From assembly GCA_021773095.1 (NCBI GenBank), contig JAJFKR010000026.1, positions 1-64,000 on the forward strand: a DNA stretch of 64,000 nucleotides, given 5' to 3'. Below, one piece after another: positions 56,400 to 64,000 of this stretch (position 1 is its first letter; each line of letters opens with the position of its first letter). Below the pieces are notes generated by a model, which was given only the letters and a program-made list of their open reading frames with translations, ran no database searches and was not told the DNA's origin. This DNA comes from Woeseiaceae bacterium (lineage in GTDB: Bacteria; Pseudomonadota; Gammaproteobacteria; Steroidobacterales; Woeseiaceae). A program made the translations under genes and the position numbers.

Positions 56400-56836
56400 G
56401 ATGTGTTGCCGGATGCGGGGCCCGGTGCTGGCGACTGCATCCAGACCTGATTAGCCAACCCTGCGGGCCCCGGTGGGCCGACAAACCCGGTCACCGTCCG
56501 GATAACGCCGTCGCGGTCCGCCAACGACACTGAAACGTCAATACGATACAAATCATCGACACCGGTTTCGGAAACCACCGCACGCCAGCTCCAATCGGTG
56601 TTCGCATACTGAACTTCGCCATTGGTGGCCCCAACATTGGGTGTCTTAGGCGCGAGCCTTAGCTCTGCAATTCGGTTTTGCGCTATCCAGCTGGCATAGG
56701 TGCGGTCGCGCATCGAACTGGCGGAGTTGATCATCTGGCTCATACTGGCGGCAACGGCCGTTAATGACAGCGCAACAATCGCGAGCGCAACCATGACTTC
56801 AAGTAAGGTGAATCCGCGGCTGGTGCGGCACTTCAT
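56396..56836 (-). CDS. gspI: Type II secretion system minor pseudopilin I
   Basis: 146 aa. Type III prepilin leader KCRTSRG then FTLLEVMVALAIVALSLTAV. The ASWIAQNRIAELRL helix (usually A-x-x-A-x-N-x-x-x-x-L) and WSWRAVVSETGVDDLYRIDV are GspI features. It nucleates the pseudopilus tip. It follows gspH by 3 nt. Confidence 0.94.
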   Translation of the reverse strand: MKCRTSRGFTLLEVMVALAIVALSLTAVAASMSQMINSASSMRDRTYASWIAQNRIAELRLAPKTPNVGATNGEVQYANTDWSWRAVVSETGVDDLYRIDVSVSLADRDGVIRTVTGFVGPPGPAGLANQVWMQSPAPGPASGNTS

Positions 56837-56839
56837 CGC

Positions 56840-57403
56840 CTATCCCTCATCCGGATTAACGACTTCAATCGCACCGAGCGCATCACCGCGAAGGACGATA
56901 TTCAGGTCGTCGTAATCACGCAGGATGTGCAAATCAAAGGGCGTTGCGTCACCACTCGAATAGATCAACAAGTGAGGCGCGTAGATTTCAGTCGCTGCGC
57001 GAGTGGCTCTGGTTTTCGGATCGTCAAATGTCGCTGGATCGTCATCCAGCAGAATGCGCTTGCCCTCCAGAAAAAGCTCAAACTCGACCTCTTCCGGAAG
57101 CGCCCGCAGTCGCAAGGTATCGTCCCCCGGTACGTCCGCCCATTGCCCGGTTAATGCGTCGTATTCCACGAATCGATAACCCGCGGTCATTAATTCGATG
57201 CCAAATTCCCGCCCTTGCATTAAGGCTTCTTCCTGAGCTACCTCCGCCAGTGCCATAAAACGCGCGGCCTCAACTTTCAGTTCGCGGTCATTGCCGAGAA
57301 TGCCGATAGACAGGGTCGCCACTGAGATAACGATGCCGACGATGATGACAACAACCATTATTTCAATGAGCGAAAAACCGGTCTGTCGAACTCGAGAGTG
57401 CAT
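56840..57403 (-). CDS. gspH: Type II secretion system minor pseudopilin H
   Basis: 187 aa from the ATG at 57403, which gives a short prepilin leader (MHSRVRQTG) before FSLIEIMVVVIIVGIVISVA; the longer frame to 57508 would put 35 residues in front and overlap gspG. The body has ARFMALAEVAQEEALMQGRE and FGIELMTAGYRFVEYD, typical of GspH. It lies between gspG and gspI. Confidence 0.92.
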   Translation of the reverse strand: MHSRVRQTGFSLIEIMVVVIIVGIVISVATLSIGILGNDRELKVEAARFMALAEVAQEEALMQGREFGIELMTAGYRFVEYDALTGQWADVPGDDTLRLRALPEEVEFELFLEGKRILLDDDPATFDDPKTRATRAATEIYAPHLLIYSSGDATPFDLHILRDYDDLNIVLRGDALGAIEVVNPDEG

Positions 57404-57422
57404 TTTGGCGGGCAGGTCGAGG

Positions 57423-57869
57423 CTACTGATCAGGATCCCAGTTACCGATGTCTGCTGCTGTGTCATCGCCACCCGGTTTTCCATCGGCCCCAAAGGAATA
57501 AATGTCAATGGTGCCGTGACTTCCCGGATTCAGGTACTGGTAGGGGTTGCCCCATGGGTCTTTACTGAGCCGCTCGATGTAGCCCTCCGGGTTCCAGTTC
57601 CGAATGGCAGGGTCATTCGGTTTTGTTACCAGCGCGTCGAGTCCGTGCTGTGTCTCCGGGTAAGAAAAGTTATCCAGCCGATACATCTTCAACGCGCCTT
57701 CGATCGTCGCAATATCCGATTTGGCGGCGGTGACTCGAGCATCGTCGACGCGGCCAATCACGTTCGGTGCCACAATTGCGGCAAGAATCCCGATGATAAT
57801 TACGACAACCATGATCTCGATCAGGGTAAAACCGTCCTGTCGGTGGCCCAGCGTTTGCAATTCCGTCAC
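57423..57869 (-). CDS. gspG: Type II secretion system major pseudopilin G
   Basis: 148 aa from a GTG at 57869 with GGAG 8 nt upstream. The prepilin site is HRQDG|FTLIEIMVVVIIIGILAA. MYRLDNFSYPETQHGLDALV, DPWGNPYQYLNPG and FGADGKPGGDDTAADIGNWD (calcium-binding C-terminus) are diagnostic of GspG, the main shaft subunit of the pseudopilus. It heads the operon, so gspC, D, E and F must lie elsewhere. Confidence 0.96.
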   Translation of the reverse strand: MTELQTLGHRQDGFTLIEIMVVVIIIGILAAIVAPNVIGRVDDARVTAAKSDIATIEGALKMYRLDNFSYPETQHGLDALVTKPNDPAIRNWNPEGYIERLSKDPWGNPYQYLNPGSHGTIDIYSFGADGKPGGDDTAADIGNWDPDQ

Positions 57870-57929
57870 TCTCTGTGCTCCAAAACGTCAGATTGACTCG
57901 CTCATTACTTAAACGTCAGTATACCAAAC
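57870..57929. promoter_or_regulatory. Shared divergent region between gspG and rhombosortase genes
   Basis: Sixty bp separate the two divergent starts. AAACGTCAG occurs twice as a direct repeat (57883-57891 and 57911-57919), 28 bp apart, between the genes. It could be a binding site coordinating both, but it may be chance. No strong -35/-10 pair is evident in either direction. Confidence 0.4.
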
Positions 57930-58544
57930 ATGGGGTTACACAAAATAAACCATGGCAACAAAAGCACCTGGCTGAGTTCGTGGTCAATTCCGGCCTTCAT
58001 CATTGGAGGCTCAATAGTCATCATGCTGACCGGTGAGCCTGGGCAGGAATGGCTGCGCTACGATCGAGTCTGGATCGGGCAGGGAGAGGCCTGGCGATTC
58101 CTGAGTGGCCATCTGACTCACCTGGGCTGGTCCCACCTCGCTCTGAATGGTGCCGGCCTGCTGCTGGTATGGTTTCTGATTGGCGACAGCTATGCGAATT
58201 CGACCTGGTTCCAGATTACATTGATTACTGTTGCGACCATTGACGTCGCCTTCTGGTATCTGAATCCTGAGCTGTACTGGTACGTCGGCATGTCCGGCGT
58301 TCTGCACGGCTTGCTCATCGCGGGCATTATCGGGCGGATTCGCAGTATGGATGTGGAAACAGGAGTCCTGTTGTTGCTCCTGGTCGCCAAGATTGGCTAC
58401 GAACAGATGAATGGCGCGGTTCCAGGGTCTGAGGCCACCTCCGGAGGTCCAGTAGTGGTTGACGCACACCTCTATGGGGCCCTGGGAGGCGTTCTGGGGG
58501 CATTGCTGGCCAAATTCAGGGCCGAGCCGCAGTCTTCGAAATAA
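57930..58544 (+). CDS. rrtA: Rhombosortase (intramembrane serine protease for GlyGly-CTERM proteins)
   Basis: 204 aa, six predicted TM segments, no signal peptide. The rhomboid catalytic Ser lies in YVGMSGVLHGLLIAGI (G-x-S-G-x-LHG) and the His in VVDAHLYGALGGVLGAL. GHLTHLGWSHLALNGAGLLL corresponds to the early rhomboid HxxxN region. This combination, with the short length, is the rhombosortase signature. Such enzymes remove a C-terminal GlyGly-CTERM tag from proteins exported by the type II system, and here the gene is divergent from gspG-N. No GlyGly-CTERM substrate is in the window. Confidence 0.88.
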   Translation: MGLHKINHGNKSTWLSSWSIPAFIIGGSIVIMLTGEPGQEWLRYDRVWIGQGEAWRFLSGHLTHLGWSHLALNGAGLLLVWFLIGDSYANSTWFQITLITVATIDVAFWYLNPELYWYVGMSGVLHGLLIAGIIGRIRSMDVETGVLLLLLVAKIGYEQMNGAVPGSEATSGGPVVVDAHLYGALGGVLGALLAKFRAEPQSSK

Positions 58545-58590
58545 GTCGATATAATGCGCGGCGGTGGACGCACAGCACGGAGAGACGGTT

Positions 58591-59517
58591 TTGAACAAAG
58601 CGATGGTATTTCCCGGCCAGGGATCGCAGTCGGTCGGTATGCAGGCGGATCTGGCCGCCGAATTTCCGGTTGTACAACAAACCTACTCGGAAGCCAGCGA
58701 TATTCTGGGCTATGACCTTTGGGCGCTGGTCCGGAACGGACCCGCCGAAAGGCTGGCGGAGACGGTCGTGACTCAACCGGCCATGCTCACAGCTGGAACA
58801 GCAGCCTACCGGGTCTGGCTGGCTGCGGGCGGTGCTGCCCCCGAGCAGCTTGCTGGCCACAGTTTGGGCGAATACTCGGCGTTGGTAGCGGCTGAGTCAA
58901 TTAGCTTCGCTGATGCCATGACCCTTGTCATTCGGCGTTCACAACTCATGCAGGACGCGGTCCCGGCGGGGGTGGGCGCAATGGCTGCTGTCATCGGACT
59001 CGACGATGCCGGTGTCATCGCGGCTTGCGACGAGGCCTCAATTATCGGTGTTGCGGAACCTGTGAATTTCAACTCGCCCGGACAGGTTGTTATTGCCGGC
59101 CACAAAGAGGCTGTCGAAAACGCTGTTAATCGCTGTAAGGACGCCGGCGCACGACGGGCTTTGTTGCTACCAGTCAGCGTTCCATCGCATTCGTCCCTGA
59201 TGATTCAGGCAGGTGAACAGCTGCAAGAGGCGTTGGCAGGGGCAGATTTCAAGACACCCACTATGAAAGTTATCGCCGCGACGGATGGCAAGGCCTATGC
59301 CGACACTGACGATATTCGTTCAAGACTGTCTCGACAGGTACACAGTCCCGTGCAATGGGTAACAACGATTAATGCCATGATTTCAGCCGGTGCCACCGGC
59401 ATTATCGAATGCGGTCCGGGCAAAGTACTGACCGGACTGTGTCGTCGCATAGACCGGGGCACCCGCGCGACATTCATCGACTCAATGGACAGTTTGCAAA
59501 AAGCGTTACTCGAATAA
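58591..59517 (+). CDS. fabD: Malonyl-CoA--ACP transacylase
   Basis: 308 aa from a TTG at 58591 (NKAMVFPGQG), matching the E. coli start within a residue (309 aa); a GGAGA site lies 7 nt upstream. GTG 58564 and ATG 58603 are alternatives. MVFPGQGSQSVGM, the nucleophile Ser in LAGHSLGEYSALVA, the Gln-rich QPAMLTAG and the catalytic His in VSVPSHSSLM are present. It loads malonyl groups onto ACP. It follows rrtA directly; the usual fabH, plsX and rpmF are absent upstream. Confidence 0.95.
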   Translation: MNKAMVFPGQGSQSVGMQADLAAEFPVVQQTYSEASDILGYDLWALVRNGPAERLAETVVTQPAMLTAGTAAYRVWLAAGGAAPEQLAGHSLGEYSALVAAESISFADAMTLVIRRSQLMQDAVPAGVGAMAAVIGLDDAGVIAACDEASIIGVAEPVNFNSPGQVVIAGHKEAVENAVNRCKDAGARRALLLPVSVPSHSSLMIQAGEQLQEALAGADFKTPTMKVIAATDGKAYADTDDIRSRLSRQVHSPVQWVTTINAMISAGATGIIECGPGKVLTGLCRRIDRGTRATFIDSMDSLQKALLE

Positions 59518-59552
59518 CGAACTTTCGCGTTTCAACCAATCAGGAATCAGCA

Positions 59553-60308
59553 ATGACAAGTATTTTTAGTCCGGACGCACTGGCCGGCGAAGTCGCTCTC
59601 GTAACGGGCGCATCACGTGGCATAGGTGCTTCGATTGCGGAGGCACTTGTGAACGCCGGTGCTACGGTTATCGGCACAGCGACCAGCCAGGGTGGGGCGG
59701 ATGGAATTAATGCCGCCCTGGCAGATGGTGGCCGCGGTATCGTCCTGAACGTTGCCGACGATGAGTCCGTGCAGGTAGCCATCAAGGATATCCAGGGCAA
59801 TGAAGGCAGCCCCTCAATCCTGGTGAATAATGCCGGCATTACGAAAGATAACTTGCTAATGCGAATGAAGCAGGAGGAGTGGGACGACGTTATTGCGACC
59901 AACCTCACTGGACTGTATCGGGTCAGCAAGGCTTGCCTGCGCGGCATGATGAAAGCGAAGCAAGGCCGCATCATTAATATCGCGTCCGTGATTGCGGTGA
60001 TGGGCAATGCCGGTCAGGCGAACTACGCTGCAAGCAAGGCGGGCATGATCGGATTCTCGAAGTCGCTGGCGCGCGAAATAGGGTCTCGCGGCATCACAGT
60101 TAACGTCGTTGCGCCCGGATTCATCGATACGGATATGACCAAAGACCTGCCCGAAGCACAGCGTGCGGCCATGCTGTCGCAAGTGCCGTTGGGCCGCCTC
60201 GGAGCGGGCGGCGATATCGCCAATTCGGTGCTGTTTCTGGCTTCCCGGGCAGGCGCCTACGTTACGGGCGAGACACTGCACGTCAACGGCGGCATGGTGA
60301 TGGACTGA
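59553..60308 (+). CDS. fabG: 3-oxoacyl-ACP reductase
   Basis: 251 aa from the ATG at 59553; the open frame upstream lies within fabD. SDR motifs are present: VTGASRGIGASIAEAL (NADPH), LVNNAGITKDNLLMRMK, the catalytic Ser in INIASVIAVMGN and Tyr/Lys in ANYAASKAGMIGFS, and VAPGFIDTDMT. It reduces 3-oxoacyl-ACP in each elongation round. AGGAA lies before the start. Confidence 0.95.
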   Translation: MTSIFSPDALAGEVALVTGASRGIGASIAEALVNAGATVIGTATSQGGADGINAALADGGRGIVLNVADDESVQVAIKDIQGNEGSPSILVNNAGITKDNLLMRMKQEEWDDVIATNLTGLYRVSKACLRGMMKAKQGRIINIASVIAVMGNAGQANYAASKAGMIGFSKSLAREIGSRGITVNVVAPGFIDTDMTKDLPEAQRAAMLSQVPLGRLGAGGDIANSVLFLASRAGAYVTGETLHVNGGMVMD

Positions 60309-60368
60309 TCGGCTATGGATTGCCACAACTTATTCACATACAATGGCCCCCCACGAGCGAACCTCCCC

Positions 60369-60396
60369 TTGAAATATCAAGGACTTAGAGTATTTT
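60369..60396 (+). promoter_or_regulatory. Candidate acpP promoter
   Basis: TTGAAA (60369-60374), 16-nt spacer, TATTTT (60391-60396). It stands about 85 nt before acpP in a 172-bp gap. ACP is needed in large excess over the enzymes, so an extra promoter here is plausible. Confidence 0.4.
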
Positions 60397-60480
60397 CGAG
60401 CGTGTTTGCGGGCTATTTTCCACGCCATTAATGGCAGGCCAAAACAAATTTTTTGAGTCTTTTCAGGAGTAATAAAGACT

Positions 60481-60723
60481 ATGAGCAGTATCGAAGAACA
60501 AGTTAAAGGCATCGTTGCCGAGCAACTCGGAGTCAAAGAAGACGAGGTAACAAACGATGCTTCATTTGTGGATGATCTGGGCGCTGATTCGCTCGACACC
60601 GTTGAATTGGTAATGGCGCTCGAAGAGGAATTTGAAACCGAAATTCCCGATGAGGACGCTGAAAAAATAACCACCGTTCAGCAAGCGATCGATTTCGTAA
60701 CCGCTCGCCAGAGCAAAGACTAA
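60481..60723 (+). CDS. acpP: Acyl carrier protein
   Basis: 80 aa, highly acidic. The phosphopantetheine Ser lies in [20 protein letters not shown], nearly identical to E. coli. The first helix [16 protein letters not shown] is also conserved. It carries the growing acyl chain. CAGGAG lies 11 nt before the ATG, and a strong hairpin follows the stop. Confidence 0.98.
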   Translation: MSSIEEQVKGIVAEQLGVKEDEVTNDASFVDDLGADSLDTVELVMALEEEFETEIPDEDAEKITTVQQAIDFVTARQSKD

Positions 60724-60730
60724 GTCTGTC

Positions 60731-60763
60731 GGCGCGGCGCTTGCCGCCGCGCCATTTTTCTTT
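60731..60763 (+). terminator. Terminator or attenuator between acpP and fabF
   Basis: GGCGCGGC (60731-60738) pairs perfectly with GCCGCGCC (60746-60753) around a 7-nt loop, followed by ATTTTTCTTT. It should release most transcripts after acpP, leaving a fraction for fabF-pabB-pabC, which matches the need for more ACP than FabF. Confidence 0.8.
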
Positions 60764-60804
60764 AGCAGCACACGGCATTCCTGCCCTATCAAGACGAAAC
60801 TACC

Positions 60805-62046
60805 TTGAGCAAAAGACGCGTTGTAATAACCGGCATGGGGATAATTTCTCCGGTCGGTAGTCAACTTGAAGACGCCTGGTCAAACGTCTGCGAAGGTGTA
60901 TCCGGCACGGTGTTGTTAGAAGACTTTGACACCACTACATTCCCGACGCGGATCGCCGGCGTCGTCAAAGATTTTGACGTCGACTCGTATCTGTCGAAAA
61001 AAGATCAGCGTAAAAACGATCCGTTCATCCACTATGGCGTTGCAGCGGCTATGGATGCGATTGCGGACTCGGGTCTTGAGATCACGGAAAAGAACGGTCA
61101 CACAATTGGCGTCGCCATGGGTGCCGGAATTGGTGGCATCAAGACCATCGAAGACAATCACACTAAGATGCTGGCAGGTGGCGCACGCAAGGTGTCGCCG
61201 TTTTTTATTCCGGGAAGTATTATCAATATGACCTCAGGTCAGGCCAGCATAATGCAGAATATCACCGGTCCGAATCTCTCTATTGTCACCGCTTGTGCAA
61301 CATCAACGCATTGCATCGGGCTTTCTGCGAGAAGCATTGAACACGGTGATGCTGAGGTAATGCTTGCCGGCGGCTCCGAATACGCGACGACACCGCTGGC
61401 TATGGGCGGCTTTTGTTCGGCACGCGCGATGTCCACGCGTAATGACGATCCCAAGGGTGCAAGCAGGCCTTACGATATTGACCGGGACGGTTTTGTCCTG
61501 AGCAATGGCGCCGGATGTATCGTGCTCGAAGAACTGGAGCATGCGAAAGCACGTGGTGCTCGAATTTATGCAGAGGTCACGGGTTTCGGCATGAGTGGCG
61601 ACGCCTACCACATCACCTTGCCGCCCGCTGATGGCGAAGGTGCCCGAAAGTGCATGACGGCCGCAATCCGCGATGCGGGCGTTGATGTGAGCGATATCGA
61701 TTATCTGAACGCTCACGGCACCTCAACGCCAGCCGGCGATATCGGTGAAACGAACGGTATCAAACGTGCTTTTGGTGATGCAGCCAGAAATCTCACGGTG
61801 AGTTCAACCAAATCGACCACGGGACACTTGCTGGGTGCCGCCGGGGCGGTAGAGGCTATATTCTGCGCGCTGGCGATTCGCGATCAGGTGATTCCACCGA
61901 CGATTAATCTGGAAAATCAGGATCCCGAGTGCGATCTGGATTACACACCGAATGTTGCGCGGGACGCGAAAGTTCGCACAACGATATCCAACTCTTTCGG
62001 GTTCGGCGGCACAAACGGAAGTTTGGTTATAAAAGCATTTGACTGA
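60805..62046 (+). CDS. fabF: 3-oxoacyl-ACP synthase II
   Basis: 413 aa from a TTG at 60805, which gives SKRRVVITGMGIISPVGS, aligned with E. coli MSKRRVVVTGLGMLSPVG. The Cys-His-His triad is visible: nucleophile in VTACATSTHCIG, NAHGTSTPAGD and TKSTTGHLLGAAGA. PFFIPGSIINM is also typical. It extends acyl-ACP by two carbons and sets the cis-vaccenate level with temperature in E. coli. Its last 8 nt overlap pabB. Confidence 0.96.
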   Translation: MSKRRVVITGMGIISPVGSQLEDAWSNVCEGVSGTVLLEDFDTTTFPTRIAGVVKDFDVDSYLSKKDQRKNDPFIHYGVAAAMDAIADSGLEITEKNGHTIGVAMGAGIGGIKTIEDNHTKMLAGGARKVSPFFIPGSIINMTSGQASIMQNITGPNLSIVTACATSTHCIGLSARSIEHGDAEVMLAGGSEYATTPLAMGGFCSARAMSTRNDDPKGASRPYDIDRDGFVLSNGAGCIVLEELEHAKARGARIYAEVTGFGMSGDAYHITLPPADGEGARKCMTAAIRDAGVDVSDIDYLNAHGTSTPAGDIGETNGIKRAFGDAARNLTVSSTKSTTGHLLGAAGAVEAIFCALAIRDQVIPPTINLENQDPECDLDYTPNVARDAKVRTTISNSFGFGGTNGSLVIKAFD

Positions 62047-63388
62047 GGTCCTGTCCGGGATTTCAGGTCCTGATGAGCTCAGGAAGCTCAATCAGGCGTT
62101 TCCTGATCGATATCCCTTTTTATTACAGAGCACCGCTCGCGGCGGTGAGCTTGGACGCTTTGATATTTTGTTCGCAATGCCTGGCGAGTACCTGTCGCTG
62201 GATAGAATTGGCGAATTGAGCGGGCGCGCCACCGGCGAACAAACGCGTTTCCTAAGCGCACTCGACACCTGGTGGGCGGAGGAGCCCGTTATTGCCGGTA
62301 ACGGCGAGCTGCCATTTGCGGGTGGTTGGTTCTTGTATCTTGGCTATGAACTCGCGGCAGAAGTCGAACCGGGTCTGCGACTGCGCGGTGATGCGCTATT
62401 GCCCACGGCTTTCGCTGTGCGTTGTCCAGCAGCCATTATCTACGACCACCGGATCAAATCGTGCATGCTCGTAAGCGAGAATCCGGGCGAATTGGGTGCT
62501 GCAGAAATATATGCTGATGTCGCAAGACGGGTCAACGAAGACACGGCGCCGGCGTCTTGCGCTATTGGAGTTACAGAAGACCAACCCGCACAGTTCACCG
62601 CAGCAGTCACGAATGCGAAGAAATACATTGAAGCCGGTGACGTGTATCAGGCGAACCTGTCGCGACAATGGACCGTCACAGTATCGGACGACTCGACTTC
62701 GGAGTCCATCTACGAGTCACTTTGCTCCGCCAATCCTGCGCCATTTGCGGGAATCGCACGCTGGCAGGGTACATCATTGATTTCATCGTCGCCCGAGCGG
62801 CTCCTCAGCGTTCGTGATGGAATAATCTCTACGCGTCCTATCGCGGGTACCCGGCGGCGAGGGGACAGCGCCGCCAGCGATGAAAATCTGTGCAGCGAGT
62901 TGTTCGCACATCCCAAAGAGCGCGCCGAACACATTATGCTGATCGATCTTGAACGCAATGATCTGGGTCGGGTTTGTGAGGCGGGTACGGTCGAAGTCGA
63001 CGAAATGATGGTGCTCGAGAGCTACGCACATGTGCACCACATTGTCTCGAACGTCCGTGGCCGGCTGCGTAGCGGAGTGACACCCGGCCAGGCGATCGCG
63101 GCCGTATTTCCTGGAGGCACGATCACCGGATGCCCTAAAGTTCGCTGTATGGAGATCATCGATGAATTGGAGCTTGCGCCACGCGGTGCCTATACGGGAT
63201 CCTTCGGCTATCTTAATCGTGATGGCAGCCTGGACCTGAATATTCTGATCCGCACAATGGTGCAACGCGACAACAAAGCAAGCTTTCGAGCCGGGGCCGG
63301 TATCGTTGCCGACTCGGAGCCACAAGCCGAACTGGATGAGACTCGGGCCAAGGCCGAAGGCATGCTGCGGGCGTTTCAGCGTGTCTGA
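62039..63388 (+). CDS. pabB: Aminodeoxychorismate synthase component I
   Basis: 449 aa from a TTG at 62039 overlapping the fabF stop. Chorismate-binding motifs: QANLSRQWTV, SSSPERLLSV, RPIAGTRRRGDSA, RAEHIMLIDLERNDLGRVCE, AVFPGGTITGCPKVRCMEII, and GAGIVADSEPQAELDET. The position holding the catalytic Lys in E. coli PabB (PIKGT) is Ala (PIAGT), as in anthranilate synthase. Position between fabF and pabC favours folate synthesis (4-amino-4-deoxychorismate). The glutaminase partner, PabA, is not in the window. Confidence 0.88.
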   Translation: MTEVLSGISGPDELRKLNQAFPDRYPFLLQSTARGGELGRFDILFAMPGEYLSLDRIGELSGRATGEQTRFLSALDTWWAEEPVIAGNGELPFAGGWFLYLGYELAAEVEPGLRLRGDALLPTAFAVRCPAAIIYDHRIKSCMLVSENPGELGAAEIYADVARRVNEDTAPASCAIGVTEDQPAQFTAAVTNAKKYIEAGDVYQANLSRQWTVTVSDDSTSESIYESLCSANPAPFAGIARWQGTSLISSSPERLLSVRDGIISTRPIAGTRRRGDSAASDENLCSELFAHPKERAEHIMLIDLERNDLGRVCEAGTVEVDEMMVLESYAHVHHIVSNVRGRLRSGVTPGQAIAAVFPGGTITGCPKVRCMEIIDELELAPRGAYTGSFGYLNRDGSLDLNILIRTMVQRDNKASFRAGAGIVADSEPQAELDETRAKAEGMLRAFQRV

Positions 63389-64000
63389 CTGGTTTCTAAA
63401 AGGTGAGCCCGTCGAGCAAATCGTAGTCAGCGATCGCGGATTTCAATACGGTGACGGCCTTTTCGAAACAATCGCAATTCGCAACGGCCAGGCACGGCTG
63501 TGGCAATACCATATGGACCGGCTCACCCGAGGTTGTGCCGTGCTGGGAATAAAGATGCCTTCGGAAGCCGAGTTGTCTTCGGGTCTGGAGCAAGCGTTGC
63601 GACAAAGTCAGGCGTTGCTGGCATATTGCGTCGCGAAAATTATAGTCTCGGCGGGGACCGGCGTACGCGGCTACGGGCGCAAAATGGTCGATTCACCGAC
63701 TATTTTGTTTGGTATTTTCCCTGCTTATCCGCCGCCGGTAGAGTCTTACCACGAGGGTCTGGCGATAACTCTGTGCAAAACGCGCCTGGCATCCAGTTCG
63801 CCTGTCGCCGGACTAAAAACTCTAAACCGACTGGAGCAGGTTTTGGCACGTTCCGAATTCGTGGATACTGGCGAATTCGAGGGCCTGACAATGGACGCTG
63901 ATGACAACATTATCTGCGGTACTATGAGCAATGTGTTCTTCGTTACCAATAACGTGATTTCGACGCCGTCGCTGGATCGCTGTGGCGTCGAGGGCGTAAT
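63381..64000 (+). CDS. pabC: Aminodeoxychorismate lyase, N-terminal part (cut by window end)
   Basis: The first 206 codons are present, from a GTG at 63381 that overlaps the pabB stop by 8 nt. SDRGFQYGDGLFETIAIRNG at the N-terminus and the PLP lysine in VAGLKTLNRLEQVLARSEF identify a fold-type IV PabC. Next come TMDADDNIICGTMSNVFFV. It removes pyruvate from aminodeoxychorismate to give p-aminobenzoate. The gene is complete as far as it can be read, with no frameshift. Confidence 0.95.
   Translation, partial: MSDWFLKGEPVEQIVVSDRGFQYGDGLFETIAIRNGQARLWQYHMDRLTRGCAVLGIKMPSEAELSSGLEQALRQSQALLAYCVAKIIVSAGTGVRGYGRKMVDSPTILFGIFPAYPPPVESYHEGLAITLCKTRLASSSPVAGLKTLNRLEQVLARSEFVDTGEFEGLTMDADDNIICGTMSNVFFVTNNVISTPSLDRCGVEGV

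Noticed and set aside
57404..57508. Longer gspH N-terminus
   Set aside because: It would overlap gspG and place an abnormal 35 residues before the prepilin leader.

Overview
The window is a compact, almost fully coding stretch of a Gammaproteobacterium chromosome. The evidence is the rpmI-rplT-pheS-pheT-ihfA-merR-tRNA-Pro order, E. coli-like protein lengths, and a type II secretion cluster beside rhombosortase. A fused aspartokinase/diaminopimelate decarboxylase, a TrpR-like gene heading the his operon and fabF-pabB-pabC linkage suggest a lineage near Xanthomonadales, Steroidobacterales or Woeseiales. That placement is an inference; no rRNA is present. There are no insertion sequences, phage genes or CRISPR arrays.

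Layout. 1-4.7 kb: ribosomal proteins L35 (end only) and L20, both phenylalanyl-tRNA synthetase subunits, IHF alpha, a MerR-type regulator, a REP-like palindrome and tRNA-Pro(GGG). 4.7-15 kb: an RND efflux permease and its adaptor, a degenerate class III cyclase-like protein, a fold-type II PLP enzyme overlapping an FAD-linked 2-hydroxyacid dehydrogenase, and a membrane Ser/Thr kinase with Calx-beta-like outer domains. 15-34.2 kb is an amino-acid biosynthesis block: ilvD, the lysC-lysA fusion, a minus-strand his operon (hisR-like, G, D, C, B, H, A, F, E; no hisI), a metB-like gene behind a SAM-I riboswitch, and a minus-strand ilvC-leuA-leuC-leuD-leuB operon. 34.7-40.4 kb: a TonB energising operon (DUF3450, TtpC-like, ExbB, two ExbD, TonB, TPR). 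40.4-43.9 kb: ferredoxin, peroxiredoxin, ETF and a lipoprotein. 44-52.4 kb: class III CoA-transferase, AlaA-like aminotransferase and an AddB/AddA-like pair. 52.4-57.9 kb: gspG-H-I-J-K-L-M-N on the minus strand, divergent from rhombosortase. 58.6-64 kb: fabD-fabG-acpP-fabF-pabB-pabC, with pabC cut by the window end.

Regulation is the most informative layer. Three amino-acid operons within about 8 kb appear to use three different mechanisms. A 42-bp near-perfect palindrome covers the predicted promoter of the TrpR-like gene and his operon. A SAM-I riboswitch precedes metB. A previously unannotated 22-codon leucine-rich leader peptide with a strong intrinsic terminator precedes ilvC-leu. hisF has no ATG, GTG or TTG start that keeps its catalytic N-terminus, and probably starts at ATT. 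I found no clearly new defence or mobile system. The best candidates for novelty are these regulatory elements, the kinase with Calx-beta-like domains and the cyclase-like protein.
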